From Gammaproteobacteria bacterium (GTDB lineage Bacteria > Pseudomonadota > Gammaproteobacteria > JAJPIJ01), in the NCBI GenBank assembly GCA_035501935.1, contig DATJVC010000015.1, positions 1 to 64,000 of the forward strand: a DNA stretch of 64,000 bases, read 5' to 3'. Of the stretch, positions 1 to 8,223 are shown piece after piece. The notes beneath the pieces were generated by a model. That model did not search any database, was not told the DNA's origin, and worked only from the letters and a program-made list of their open reading frames with translations. Positions within the stretch are counted from its first letter, which is position 1, and each line of letters opens with the position of its first letter. A program made the position numbers and the translations under genes.

Positions 1-2
1 TC

Positions 3-140
3 AAGACGAACGTGATCGACGACAAAATATCCCAGATCATCGAGATGGCGACGCTGGTGACGTTTATTATCTCGACCTACCTGATCGTAATGCGCTACCC
101 GACACCTATTGCAATTTCCGATCGCCTGCGTCGCGACTGA
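3..140 (+). CDS. C-terminal end of a cation:proton antiporter-like membrane protein (partial)
   Basis: An open frame enters from the left edge and ends at TGA 138-140, giving the last 45 residues of a longer protein. The segment holds one hydrophobic stretch (ATLVTFIISTYLIV), then RYPTPIAISDRLRRD and the stop. This kind of tail resembles the final membrane helix and basic tail of CPA-type Na+/H+ or K+/H+ antiporters, but too little is present to be certain. The start and catalytic part lie outside the window. It is the only gene reading toward the attC-like hairpin that follows 33 bases later. Confidence 0.5.
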   Translation, partial: KTNVIDDKISQIIEMATLVTFIISTYLIVMRYPTPIAISDRLRRD

Positions 141-173
141 CCGCCGTGCATCTGATTTCGCTACTACTGCGTG

Positions 174-236
174 TGCTAACGTTTGAAATCAGGGGGAGCC
201 AGCTTGCTGGCGATCCCCTGGATTGAATTGTTAGGC
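174..236 (+). other. attC-like imperfect palindrome (possible integron recombination site)
   Basis: The segment begins TGCTAAC (174-180) and ends GTTAGGC (230-236). The right end fits the integron R' core GTTRRRY exactly, and its complement GCCTAAC differs from the left end only in the first bases. Inside, TTGAAATCAGGGG can pair imperfectly with CCCCTGGATTGAA, leaving unpaired bases on one arm. The centre is a perfect hairpin, GCCAGC/GCTGGC (199-210). Length (63 bp), outer core boxes and asymmetric inner stem are all attC-like. No integrase or second clear site is visible, so a terminator-like hairpin for the upstream gene is the main alternative; it lacks a T-tract. Confidence 0.4.
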
Positions 237-306
237 CGGGGCTAACCTGCGCGGTTGAGGATTTTTTATTTTTTCATTGGTTTTGTTGCGCTTCAAAGAA
301 TTTATG

Positions 307-621
307 TTATTTAACGAAGAGCAAAACTTTGTTTCCCATGCATTGTGCAAAGTTTGGCATTGATTTGTCGTCAATGCCACCAACACTTCCGTCGTCCATG
401 CAGGAGCTAAAGTCTTCTCCTTGCATTTTAATTTTTATGCATTCATTGATGCTGCCAGCCGCTGCGCAGCTTAGCCTTGAAGCGGCATAGTCTTTACATA
501 CGGATTTTGCATGGCATGTAATTTTTAAAAATTCAGAGCTCTCCATCTTGTGCTCTTTGGCCAATTTGTTTTGTTGATTGTTGGGGCCAAAGACAGCAAC
601 AACTGCCCCTATAGAGAGCAA
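307..621 (-). CDS. Hypothetical low-GC membrane-anchored Cys-containing protein, probably frameshifted at its 5' end
   Basis: The 104-residue frame opens at a TTG and has visibly lower GC than all neighbours. It is not a recognised family. The same frame continues upstream without a stop to a TGA at 688-690 but has no ATG there. That extension (LRKKHLKLAENIF and onward) would complete a basic N-terminus and one membrane helix ending near AVVAVFGP. A 17-codon ORF with an ATG lies just upstream in another frame (724 down to 671, MPTKLNTLGKLL). One indel would join them into a normal start plus helix. The soluble part has five cysteines. Composition and the nearby attC-like site suggest recent acquisition; this is inference. 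Confidence 0.4.
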   Translation of the reverse strand: MLSIGAVVAVFGPNNQQNKLAKEHKMESSEFLKITCHAKSVCKDYAASRLSCAAAGSINECIKIKMQGEDFSSCMDDGSVGGIDDKSMPNFAQCMGNKVLLFVK

Positions 622-922
622 TATAAAAAATGTAACTGAGAATATATTTTCTGCTAATTTTAAATGCTTTTTACGTAACTCTGCTGTTCAGAAGTTTCCC
701 CAGCGTGTTCAGCTTCGTCGGCATGGTGTCCAACGTAATTTAGATGACATGGATTTGCCGGATAAAAAGTGGCATGGCGGATCCGTTAACTGCATTACAG
801 CATAAAGACGAAGAAAAGCTGCGTCTACTGGGCATGGTCCTTCCTTATCGGCGTTCTGCGCCCTCACGGGGCGGTGATGACGGAGGTATAATTCCGACGC
901 GTTCAAACCCGCGAGGTGTCGC

Positions 923-1648
923 TTGCGCATTTTAGTTTTTCAGCATCTGGACATCGAACATCCGGGCATCTTTCTCGAGTTCCTGAAGGAGGATGGCGTT
1001 CATTGGGACACGGTGGAGTTGGACGAGGGCGATCCGATCCCGCCGCTTGAGGGATACGACGCGCTCTGGGTCATGGGCGGGCCGATGGATGTCTGGGAGG
1101 AAGATCTGCATCCGTGGCTGAAGCCGGAGAAACGGGCCATCCGCGAGGCCGTGCTGGAGCACCGCATGCCGTATCTGGGCATTTGTCTCGGTCACCAGTT
1201 GCTTGCCGACGCGCTGGGCGGCAAGGTCGGCAAAATGCCGCAGCCAGAAGTCGGCGTGATGAAAATCAAATACGCCGATGCCGCCGCCGCGGATCCGCTG
1301 TTTGCGGGCATGGCCTCGCCTGCCACCTGTCTACAATGGCACGGCGCCGCCGTGCTGCAACCGCCGGCCGGGGCCGTGGTGCTGGCGCACTCGCCGCTCT
1401 GCGCTGTGCAGGCCATGCGGGTCAACGATCATGCCTATGGCGTGCAATATCACTTGGAGATCACCGCCCGGACGGTGTCGGAGTGGTCCTCGATATCGGC
1501 CTATGAAGATGCGTTGGTGAAGAGCATGGGTCCGGGGGCGGGCGAGCGCCTGGCCGCGCAGACCATGCAGGCCCTGCCACAGTTGAACAGGGACGCGCGC
1601 CAGGTGTATGAGCGATTCATGGTCCTGGCGCGGAAGCGGCAGGCATGA
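923..1648 (+). CDS. Class I glutamine amidotransferase domain protein
   Basis: A 241-residue protein starting at TTG 923 behind GAGGTG. It is a stand-alone class I GATase: the nucleophile elbow GICLGH places Cys at about 88, and the QYHLE motif supplies His about 177 and Glu about 179, completing the triad. Such proteins hydrolyse glutamine to release ammonia; family relatives include GMP-synthase-like and gamma-glutamyl hydrolase-like enzymes. The WVMGGPMDVWEE region is typical of the GMP-synthase-like branch of unknown substrate. Its stop overlaps the start of the next gene (ATGA at 1645-1648), so it heads a small operon with two envelope proteins of unknown role. Confidence 0.8.
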   Translation: MRILVFQHLDIEHPGIFLEFLKEDGVHWDTVELDEGDPIPPLEGYDALWVMGGPMDVWEEDLHPWLKPEKRAIREAVLEHRMPYLGICLGHQLLADALGGKVGKMPQPEVGVMKIKYADAAAADPLFAGMASPATCLQWHGAAVLQPPAGAVVLAHSPLCAVQAMRVNDHAYGVQYHLEITARTVSEWSSISAYEDALVKSMGPGAGERLAAQTMQALPQLNRDARQVYERFMVLARKRQA

Positions 1649-2058
1649 ATTCAGCGCGCCAAAACCTGGTCACGCTGTTGAGCCTCTTGGTGGCGATCCT
1701 GGCCCTGGCCTACTCGGCGTGGCGGCAGGGGGTGAACGAGCACAATCACAATATGCGGGACGCAGCATTCCGCACCCTGACCGAGCTCAACGAGTTGCAA
1801 TTGCTGGCCGACTACGCGCATTACGAGAAGGACACCGAACGCGGCAATCCCATCAATGGCTGGGCGCGGGTGGGACTGATCAACGACTTGAGCATGCTCC
1901 AGCCGGCGACGGTGCAGGTGGCGGCGGCCAATCTCAAAACCGTCTGGGGCCGTGAGTGGCCGGCATTGCGCGACAGCGAGGAAAGCAACCGGCAAGTGAC
2001 CGCCGCGGTGCAGGCGATGCGCGAGAGCGTGCTCGCCGTACTTCAACAGTTGCATTAA
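1645..2058 (+). CDS. Hypothetical small membrane-anchored protein
   Basis: A 137-residue protein whose ATG overlaps the amidotransferase stop. Residues about 8-26 (LVTLLSLLVAILALAYSAW) form an uncleaved N-terminal anchor. The rest is hydrophilic and helical, rich in Ala, Leu, Glu and Gln, with no cysteines or catalytic motif that I recognise. The topology suggests a single-pass inner-membrane protein with a small periplasmic or cytoplasmic domain. Only three bases separate it from the next gene, so the two are probably translated together. Confidence 0.65.
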   Translation: MNSARQNLVTLLSLLVAILALAYSAWRQGVNEHNHNMRDAAFRTLTELNELQLLADYAHYEKDTERGNPINGWARVGLINDLSMLQPATVQVAAANLKTVWGREWPALRDSEESNRQVTAAVQAMRESVLAVLQQLH

Positions 2059-2061
2059 CGA

Positions 2062-3060
2062 ATGGCAGCGGAGGCGGCGAGCACACTCTCCCGCCGTATT
2101 GCAGCGGCAGCCATGCTGACGTTGCTGCTCGTTTCGGCGGCTGCCGCGCAGGAAATCGGCGGACGGGCGGAGCCACCAAAATCTGCACGTACGCAAAGTA
2201 GCGCCGCTGTCGAGGCCCTGGCGCGCATCGGGCAGACGGTGCAGGCCGGCGGGGCGGACACCCAGCGCGATTTCGCCCGCATCGCGCTTGAGGAAATGAT
2301 CAGCGCCTACCAAAACGAGGCGCAGCAGGCGCTGGCCCAGCCTCCCGAGCCCCCGAAACGCAGCCGGAGCCCGCGCGTCAACCAGCCCAAAAGCCCGGCG
2401 GAGATGGCGCGCTGGGCGGCGCGTACCAGCGCCTACGCCGAGTGGTTGGGCCGCTTGCTGGAAGGGCTGAATGCGGCGGCCGACGACGTGCGGGTGTTGG
2501 CGGAGGGCAGGCGTACGCTGCGCCTGCTGATCGGCGCGACTTCCGTGGTGGTCAGCGGACCGCGCATCAATGAGCCACAGTTGCTGGCAGCGCCCATCGT
2601 GCGGCGCGCCTGTCTGGAAATGTCGATCTGTGACGTGCAGGAGGGCGAAGTCGGGGAAGAAACATTTCCGATCGGCGCCGGCGAGTGGAGCTTCACTCAG
2701 GATCAGGGCGCCGTGTTGCAGATCAAGCCCGGCCTGCGTTTTGTTTTCCCGGACGCAGTGCGGCTGGCCGATCGCCAGAAACGCTGTCTGGCATTGGCGC
2801 AGGCCCTGAAATCGCTGGCGCGGGAGCTCAAGGATCGCTGGCTGTTTGACGCGCGCATGGAACTTGACGATCTGGCCGTGCTGGAAGGCGGCGGAGACCA
2901 CGTGGAGATTTATCTGGGCGCGGAGAGTGGCGCCCTGCCGGTGGAGTCGCCCTTGTTGCAGACTCGGCCCCAACTGTTGCGCGAAGCGCTGCCATGGTTG
3001 CGCGGCGAGATCGTGGATGTTTATGTCGAGGCGGAACTGCACCCACCCGCTGAATGGTAG
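2062..3060 (+). CDS. Hypothetical periplasmic protein
   Basis: A 332-residue protein with a clear N-terminal signal peptide (hydrophobic AAAAMLTLLLVSAAAAQE, probable cleavage after AAA about residue 29). The mature part begins with a Pro/Lys-rich linker (about 90-115) followed by a mixed alpha/beta region without recognisable motifs. It is the last gene of the amidotransferase operon. I do not recognise a family. The linker and export signal suggest an envelope-localised protein, but function is open. Confidence 0.65.
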   Translation: MAAEAASTLSRRIAAAAMLTLLLVSAAAAQEIGGRAEPPKSARTQSSAAVEALARIGQTVQAGGADTQRDFARIALEEMISAYQNEAQQALAQPPEPPKRSRSPRVNQPKSPAEMARWAARTSAYAEWLGRLLEGLNAAADDVRVLAEGRRTLRLLIGATSVVVSGPRINEPQLLAAPIVRRACLEMSICDVQEGEVGEETFPIGAGEWSFTQDQGAVLQIKPGLRFVFPDAVRLADRQKRCLALAQALKSLARELKDRWLFDARMELDDLAVLEGGGDHVEIYLGAESGALPVESPLLQTRPQLLREALPWLRGEIVDVYVEAELHPPAEW

Positions 3061-3069
3061 TCTGAATAA

Positions 3070-3141
3070 GTCCATCCTGGACTTTTCAGAGATCGGGAAA
3101 CAAAAAATGTGGTTTTTGTTTCCCTCCCGTTGCTGAGCAAC
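3070..3141. repeat. Cluster of three inverted repeats between convergent genes
   Basis: Three separate palindromes sit within 72 bases between convergent genes: GTCCA/TGGAC (3070-3082, 3-base loop); a perfect 12-bp stem GGGAAACAAAAA/TTTTTGTTTCCC (3095-3124, 6-base loop); and GTTGCT-G-AGCAAC (3129-3141). The middle one has A-rich and T-rich arms, so it could end transcription from both sides. The stacked arrangement is more than a single terminator needs. Confidence 0.55.
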
Positions 3142-3190
3142 GCCAGCACATCCCTGTGCCGGGGTCCACTACTGACATTCTCAGAGACTT

Positions 3191-3583
3191 CTATGGCGAG
3201 CACCAGACGTGAACGGAGGGCGGCTGGGATTTGCTGATCAGCACGGCGTAGCCGGTGTTGATCAATTCCATGCCGAGATCCACACCTTCCGGGGTTCTCA
3301 ACTGGCCGCTGAACCAGGCGATTTCCTTGTGCACCCTGGAAATCACCACGGTTTTGCCGATCAGGCTGCGGGTGTAATCAAGGGCCTCCTGCGCCAGCAA
3401 TTGCTCACCCTCGCACAGGCCGGTGAGCCGCGGGGACTCGATATTGTCGAGACGGAACTCCACAAGGCGCGTCACATCCGGCCACACGGACACCTCCAGG
3501 CGGAGCACGCCGGGGGCGATGATGTCGATGACGGTGGCTTGATAGGGACCGTAGGCCAGCATCAATACCAGCAGGGACACCAT
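3191..3583 (-). CDS. SNase-like (thermonuclease-fold) small secreted protein, probably not an active nuclease
   Basis: A 130-residue protein with a short hydrophobic N-terminus (VSLLVLMLAYG). The order of elements matches the staphylococcal-nuclease OB fold: VIDIIAPGVLRLEV, then VEFRLDNIESP (equivalent of RLxxIDxPE), then the C-E-x-E-x-A-x-A helix region, then the closing ELINTGYAV segment. The first Arg and the Glu are retained, but the third catalytic Arg, expected before the last strand (YGR in active enzymes), is replaced around AWFSGQL. A binding or structural role is therefore more likely than cutting DNA. It stands alone, convergent with the periplasmic gene. Confidence 0.6.
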   Translation of the reverse strand: MVSLLVLMLAYGPYQATVIDIIAPGVLRLEVSVWPDVTRLVEFRLDNIESPRLTGLCEGEQLLAQEALDYTRSLIGKTVVISRVHKEIAWFSGQLRTPEGVDLGMELINTGYAVLISKSQPPSVHVWCSP

Positions 3584-3651
3584 GCCGTCAGGTCAGTGTA
3601 AGAATCCAACCGTGCGTAGAATATGACGCTTGAGATGCCAGTGAGATGGGC

Positions 3652-4329
3652 CTAATAGCCGGACTGTTGGGGTGTCGTGGTATCAGCGGGCGGCGACGTG
3701 GCATCTGCGGGCGGCGCTGTATTATTGCCGGAAGTATCTCCGTTATCCGCAGGGGGCGCAGGAGGCGTACCCGTATCACCGGCAGGCGCGGGCGCCCCGC
3801 CTTCTGCAGCGGTCTTGGGGGCGGACCCGTTTTTCGAAGGATAGCCCGCCTTGTCGAGGGCACTATCCAGCGCCCCCTGGTTGTAGCCGGTCAGAACATC
3901 CTTGTCCACGCTGACCACGGGCACGGTAAGGGTGGTGCCGCCAATCAAGGCCTTGAGTTCATCCTGGACCTTGATGTCATTGGAGGCGTCCTTCTCGGTG
4001 AAAGGCACGCCACGCTTCTGTAACTGGGTCCGCACCAAATCGCAGGCGTCGCACTTGGGGGCGGTGTAGAGCAGCACCGGGTGCTTGGCGGCGATCTCCT
4101 TGACGTCCACCTGCTGCGGCTCGCCTACGCCGCCGGCCTTGCCGGGCAGTTTCTTCTCGCCTTTTTTGGCGGTACCCGGCGGGCAACTTTCCCGGAAGGA
4201 GCTGTTGCCCTGGGCGTCGATGCATTCGACCACGATGACCGCGCCGGCGGGCACGGCATAGAACAGCATGCCCAGGCACAGCCAGAGGGGAAGGGCGGCG
4301 GGTGACAGGGATGGCTTGGTCGTGTGCAT
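3652..4329 (-). CDS. Periplasmic glutaredoxin-family protein with DUF4124-like N-terminus
   Basis: 225 residues. A signal peptide ends near AVPAGA (about 30). Residues 31-55 (ECIDAQGNSSFRESCPP) resemble the DUF4124 module common in secreted proteobacterial proteins. Residues about 80-155 form a glutaredoxin/thioredoxin fold: HPVLLYTAPKCDACDLVRTQL with a CDAC redox motif, the cis-proline segment LTVPVVSVD, and VLTGYN. The last 55 residues are a Pro/Thr/Asp-rich low-complexity tail. It is probably a periplasmic thiol-disulphide protein; the partner is unknown. It is transcribed divergently from tRNA-Leu. Confidence 0.75.
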   Translation of the reverse strand: MHTTKPSLSPAALPLWLCLGMLFYAVPAGAVIVVECIDAQGNSSFRESCPPGTAKKGEKKLPGKAGGVGEPQQVDVKEIAAKHPVLLYTAPKCDACDLVRTQLQKRGVPFTEKDASNDIKVQDELKALIGGTTLTVPVVSVDKDVLTGYNQGALDSALDKAGYPSKNGSAPKTAAEGGAPAPAGDTGTPPAPPADNGDTSGNNTAPPADATSPPADTTTPQQSGY

Positions 4330-4511
4330 GTGTGCAGTCCCGTGAGGTGGTGGACGTTATCGAGTTAAGAGCAGGCGTTTGGGGTTCGGTTCGGCACAGA
4401 AGTATAGAACTCATATCAAAAATCGTCACGCGCGCGTGTTTTGCCGCTCCACGGCGCGGCGCCGTGCGGCGGCGCACCAGATGACGCGATGCGATTGTTA
4501 CAAGTCCGGGA

Positions 4512-4540
4512 TTAACGCTGAAGGGCTGCACAGTTATACT
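4512..4540 (+). promoter_or_regulatory. Probable sigma-70 promoter for tRNA-Leu
   Basis: TTAACG (4512-4517) is followed, after exactly 17 bases, by TATACT (4535-4540), about 80 bases before the tRNA. Nothing else in the 291-base gap 4330-4620 looks like a gene. Confidence 0.5.
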
Positions 4541-4620
4541 ATATATGTGACATCAAACGGCCTGCGAAAGGGATGGTCCGGCCCATGAGGGCCGTGCCGC
4601 GGGGAAACGGGTTTAGGCGC

Positions 4621-4705
<85 letters not shown>

Positions 4706-4812
4706 TACGGCCCGATCCTGAGCGTCCGGGGCGGGTGGTTCCTCCGCACCCGGCGGTTCCCATACACTGATGCATTGCGATTTTCTACAATTAAATATTG
4801 AGAGGCGAAGTC

Positions 4813-6141
4813 ATGCAGGTATCCGTAAACAATAGCGGCCCCTTGGAGCGGCGGGTGACCGTACAGGTCCCCGAGGAGCAGATCCACAGTCAGATGAAGG
4901 AGCGGCTGCAGGCCATCTCTCGTTCGGCGCGCATCAATGGGTTCCGCCCCGGCCGGGCGCCGTTGCAGGTGGTGGAAAAGCGATTCTCCGGTCAGGTGCG
5001 GCAGGAGGTGGTCGGCGAAATGCTGCGCAAGACCTTTGCCGATGCCGTCGAGCAGGAAAAACTGCGCCCAGCCGGCCGGCCCGTGTTCGATCCGGTGAAG
5101 AGCGATCCCGGGGAGGGGTTGTCTTATACCGCCACCTTCGAGGTTTACCCGGAGGTCACTCTCAGTCCGGTGCAGGAATTGAAAATCCGGCGCCCGGTCT
5201 GCGCCATCGGCGCCGACGACGTGGACAGGATGATCGAAATATTGCGCCGCCAGCGACGTACCTGGCGCCCGGTCACGCGTCCCGCCGCCAAGGGCGATCG
5301 GGTGACGATTGATTTCAAGGCCACGGTGGACGGACACTCCTATAGCGGCGGCGATGCGGAGGACTTCCCGGTCGAGCTGGGCGCCGGCCTTTTCATCGCC
5401 AGCCTGGAGGAAGGCCTGATCGGCAGGACGCCGGGAGACCACACCCTGGACGTGAAGTTTCCGGCTAACTATCACCGCGCCGAGCTCTCCGGCAAAGAGG
5501 CCCGTTTCGAAGTCAAGATCAAGGAAATCTCCGAGGCGGTGCTGCCGGAGCTGGATGACGCCTTTTACGCCCTGTTTGGCGTCAAGGAAGGCGGCATGGA
5601 GGCATTCCGCGCCGAGGTGCAGCGCAATATGGAACGCGAGCGCAACAACGCCAGCCGCAATCTGACCAAGCAGAATGTAATGGACGCGCTGCTGGCCGCC
5701 AATCACGTCGAGCTGCCGAAGTCGCTGGTGGACGGCGAGGCCGAGCGGCTGCTGCACGAGATGCGGCACAACCTGCAATCGCAAGGCGTGCCGCACGAAC
5801 ACACCCAGGCGATGAAGCCGGAGGCGTTCCGCGATCAGGCCGTGCGCCGGGTGACGCTGGGCCTGCTCATCGGCGAGATTATCCAGAAGAACAGCCTGCG
5901 TGCCGAGGAGTCCAAGGTGCGCGCGGCCGTGGAGTCCATCGCCGCGGGTTATGACGAGCCGGCGGCGGTGGTGAAATGGTATTACGAGGATCCGCAACGC
6001 CTGAGCGACATCCAGATCGCCGTGCTGGAGGATCAGGCGGTGGAATGGGTGTTGAGTCAGGCGCGGGTGGAGACCCAGCAGGTCGCGTTTGACGATCTGA
6101 TGAAACCGAGGCAGACTGCAAAAGAGAAACCAGCCGCATGA
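4813..6141 (+). CDS. tig: Trigger factor, ribosome-associated chaperone and peptidyl-prolyl isomerase
   Basis: 442 residues from ATG 4813, close to the usual 430-440. The frame is open to a TTG at 4798, but the ATG follows a GAGAGG-type ribosome binding site and gives the family's usual MQVS start. The N-terminal ribosome-binding domain carries the family signature region NGFRPGRAP (about 40-50). An FKBP-type PPIase domain follows at about 155-240 ([14 protein letters not shown] onward), then the helical C-terminal chaperone arms. It binds nascent chains at the ribosome exit tunnel. Its stop overlaps the clpP start (ATGA 6138-6141), giving the classical tig-clpP-clpX order. Confidence 0.96.
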   Translation: MQVSVNNSGPLERRVTVQVPEEQIHSQMKERLQAISRSARINGFRPGRAPLQVVEKRFSGQVRQEVVGEMLRKTFADAVEQEKLRPAGRPVFDPVKSDPGEGLSYTATFEVYPEVTLSPVQELKIRRPVCAIGADDVDRMIEILRRQRRTWRPVTRPAAKGDRVTIDFKATVDGHSYSGGDAEDFPVELGAGLFIASLEEGLIGRTPGDHTLDVKFPANYHRAELSGKEARFEVKIKEISEAVLPELDDAFYALFGVKEGGMEAFRAEVQRNMERERNNASRNLTKQNVMDALLAANHVELPKSLVDGEAERLLHEMRHNLQSQGVPHEHTQAMKPEAFRDQAVRRVTLGLLIGEIIQKNSLRAEESKVRAAVESIAAGYDEPAAVVKWYYEDPQRLSDIQIAVLEDQAVEWVLSQARVETQQVAFDDLMKPRQTAKEKPAA

Positions 6142-6785
6142 GGACCGATAAACCTGTCGAAATGAGCGCCATGGACACACGCGGTTTGAACCTCGTGCCG
6201 ATCGTCGTCGAGCAAACGGCGCGCGGTGAGCGGGCCTACGATATCTATTCGCGCCTGCTCAAGGAACGGGTGGTGTTCTTGGTGGGGCCGGTCGAGGACT
6301 ACGTCGCGAACCTGGTGGTGGCGCAGCTGCTGTTCCTGGAATCCGAAAATCCGGACAAGGACATCCACCTCTACATCAATTCACCCGGCGGCTCGGTATC
6401 GGCCGGTCTGGCCATCTACGACACCATGCAGTTCATCAAGCCGGACGTCAGCACCATGTGCGTGGGCATGGCGGCCAGCATGGGGGCGCTGCTGCTCGCC
6501 GGCGGCGCCAAGGGCAAGCGCTTCTGCCTGCCGCATTCGCGCATCATGATCCATCAGCCGCTCGGCGGCTTCCAGGGGCAGGCCACCGACGTTGAGATCC
6601 ACGCCCGCGAGATTTTGAAGGCGCGGGAACATTTGAATCTAATCCTGTCGAAACATACAGGCCAGCCCATCGAGCGGATCGCTCAGGACACCGAGCGCGA
6701 CCATTTCCTGGGGGCCGAGGAGGCCCAGGCCTTCGGTCTGATCGATGCAGTGCTGGCCGAACGGGCGGCCGCGGCGGATAAATGA
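6138..6785 (+). CDS. clpP: ATP-dependent Clp protease proteolytic subunit
   Basis: 215 residues from ATG 6138; an internal ATG at 6171 ([10 protein letters not shown]) is also possible and gives the more usual length. The serine-protease triad is visible: Ser about 114 in GMAASMG, His about 139 in RIMIHQP, and Asp about 184 in DTERD. The YINSPGGSV segment that lines the active site is intact. It forms the double heptameric chamber and degrades substrates unfolded by ClpX, encoded 44 bases downstream. No heat-shock promoter was found directly in front of it, so it is probably transcribed with tig. Confidence 0.96.
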   Translation: MRTDKPVEMSAMDTRGLNLVPIVVEQTARGERAYDIYSRLLKERVVFLVGPVEDYVANLVVAQLLFLESENPDKDIHLYINSPGGSVSAGLAIYDTMQFIKPDVSTMCVGMAASMGALLLAGGAKGKRFCLPHSRIMIHQPLGGFQGQATDVEIHAREILKAREHLNLILSKHTGQPIERIAQDTERDHFLGAEEAQAFGLIDAVLAERAAAADK

Positions 6786-6829
6786 TCGAGTCGGGCGGAA
6801 ACGGATGCGCGATCACAGCGAGGTGAGAC

Positions 6830-8107
6830 ATGAGTGAGGGCAGGCCCACCAAGGGCGACGGCGATCGGCTGCTGTACTGTTCCTTTTGCGGCAAAAGCCA
6901 GCATGAGGTGCGCAAGCTCATCGCCGGGCCTTCAGTGTTCATCTGCGATGAGTGCGTCGAGCTGTGCAACGACATCATCCGCGAAGAGATCCAGGACAAG
7001 GCCGGCGGCCTGGGGCACCGCCTGCCGGTGCCGCACGAGATCCGCAAGACGCTGGACGAGTACGTCATCGGCCAGGACATGGCCAAGAAGATACTGGCCG
7101 TGGCGGTCTACAACCACTACAAACGGCTGGAGACGCGCACCAAGCAAGGCGACGTCGAGCTGGCCAAGAGCAACATTCTGCTGATCGGCCCGACCGGCAG
7201 CGGCAAGACGCTGCTGGCCGAAACCCTGGCGCGCCTGCTCAACGTCCCGTTTACCATCGCCGACGCCACCACGCTGACCGAGGCGGGCTACGTCGGTGAG
7301 GACGTCGAGAACATCATCCAGAAGCTCTTGCAGAAATGCGACTACGACGTCGAGAAGGCACAGACCGGCATCGTCTACATCGACGAGATCGACAAGATTT
7401 CGCGCAAATCGGACAATCCGTCCATCACCCGAGACGTGTCGGGCGAGGGCGTGCAACAGGCCCTGCTCAAGCTGATCGAGGGCACCATCGCCTCGGTGCC
7501 GCCGCAGGGCGGCCGCAAGCATCCGCAGCAGGAATTCCTGCAGGTCAATACCTCCAACATCCTGTTCATCTGCGGGGGGGCGTTCTCGGGTTTGGAGAAG
7601 ATCATCCAGAACCGCACCGAGAAGAGCGGCATTGGCTTTTCCGCCGAAGTACGCAGTCAGACCGATCGCAAGCTGCAAAACCAGCTGTTGCATCAGGTGG
7701 AGCCGGAGGATTTGATCAAATACGGTCTGATCCCCGAGTTCGTCGGCCGGTTGCCGGTGCTGGCGGTGCTCGACGAGCTCGAAGAGGGTCAGCTGGTGCA
7801 GATCCTGACCGAGCCGCGCAATGCCATCACCAAGCAGTATTCCAAGCTGTTTGAGATGGAAGGCTGCGAATTGCTGTTCCGCGAGGCGGCGTTGCGCGCC
7901 GTGGCGCGCCGGGCGGTGGAGCGTAAGACCGGCGCCCGCGGCCTGCGCTCGATTCTGGAGCATGTGCTGCTCGACACCATGTACGAGCTGCCTTCGCTGG
8001 AGAACGTCGCCAAGGTGGTGGTCGATGACGCCGCCATCGCCGGCGAATCCAAGCCGCTGATCCTCTACGAGGGGGCGGAGCGCCCCAAAGAGGCCGCCTC
8101 TGACTAG
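6830..8107 (+). CDS. clpX: ATP-dependent Clp protease ATP-binding subunit ClpX
   Basis: 425 residues, the normal size. The N-terminal zinc-binding domain has cysteines at about 17, 20, 39 and 42 (CSFC...CDEC). The AAA+ core shows Walker A GPTGSGKT near residue 122, Walker [10 protein letters not shown], and the IGF loop (SGIGFSAE) that contacts ClpP. ClpX recognises tagged proteins, unfolds them and feeds them to ClpP. RBS GAGGTGAG lies just before ATG. Confidence 0.97.
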   Translation: MSEGRPTKGDGDRLLYCSFCGKSQHEVRKLIAGPSVFICDECVELCNDIIREEIQDKAGGLGHRLPVPHEIRKTLDEYVIGQDMAKKILAVAVYNHYKRLETRTKQGDVELAKSNILLIGPTGSGKTLLAETLARLLNVPFTIADATTLTEAGYVGEDVENIIQKLLQKCDYDVEKAQTGIVYIDEIDKISRKSDNPSITRDVSGEGVQQALLKLIEGTIASVPPQGGRKHPQQEFLQVNTSNILFICGGAFSGLEKIIQNRTEKSGIGFSAEVRSQTDRKLQNQLLHQVEPEDLIKYGLIPEFVGRLPVLAVLDELEEGQLVQILTEPRNAITKQYSKLFEMEGCELLFREAALRAVARRAVERKTGARGLRSILEHVLLDTMYELPSLENVAKVVVDDAAIAGESKPLILYEGAERPKEAASD

Positions 8108-8137
8108 AGGCCCTGGCGCTGTCAGCCTCATGGGAGG

Positions 8138-8166
8138 CTTGAATACGGGTGCGGGCGCCCCCATCT
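8138..8166 (+). promoter_or_regulatory. Heat-shock (sigma-32 type) promoter upstream of lon
   Basis: CTTGAAT (8138-8144), 14 bases, then CCCCATCT (8159-8166) fits the sigma-32 consensus CTTGAAA-N11-16-CCCCATNT with one mismatch. It lies in the 116-base clpX-lon gap, about 58 bases before the lon ATG. A 6-bp hairpin (AGCCTC/GAGGCT, 8124-8139) abuts and slightly overlaps the -35 element. The match implies lon can be induced by heat shock independently of clpX. Confidence 0.72.
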
Positions 8167-8223
8167 GGCCTTTAATATCTGCCGCCGCGTCGGCGGCGGT
8201 CTGATCCCCGGGATACTTGAGGA

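Noticed and set aside
887-892. TATAAT as the promoter of the amidotransferase
   Set aside because: No acceptable -35 hexamer lies 16-18 bases upstream, so it is not listed as a feature.
1651-3075. A 474-codon reverse-strand frame across two small forward genes
   Set aside because: Composition is Arg/Gln/His-rich shadow sequence with no motif; the forward genes have a membrane anchor, signal peptide and coupled starts.
4798-4812. TTG start adding five residues to trigger factor
   Set aside because: ATG 4813 has a ribosome binding site and the family-typical N-terminus.
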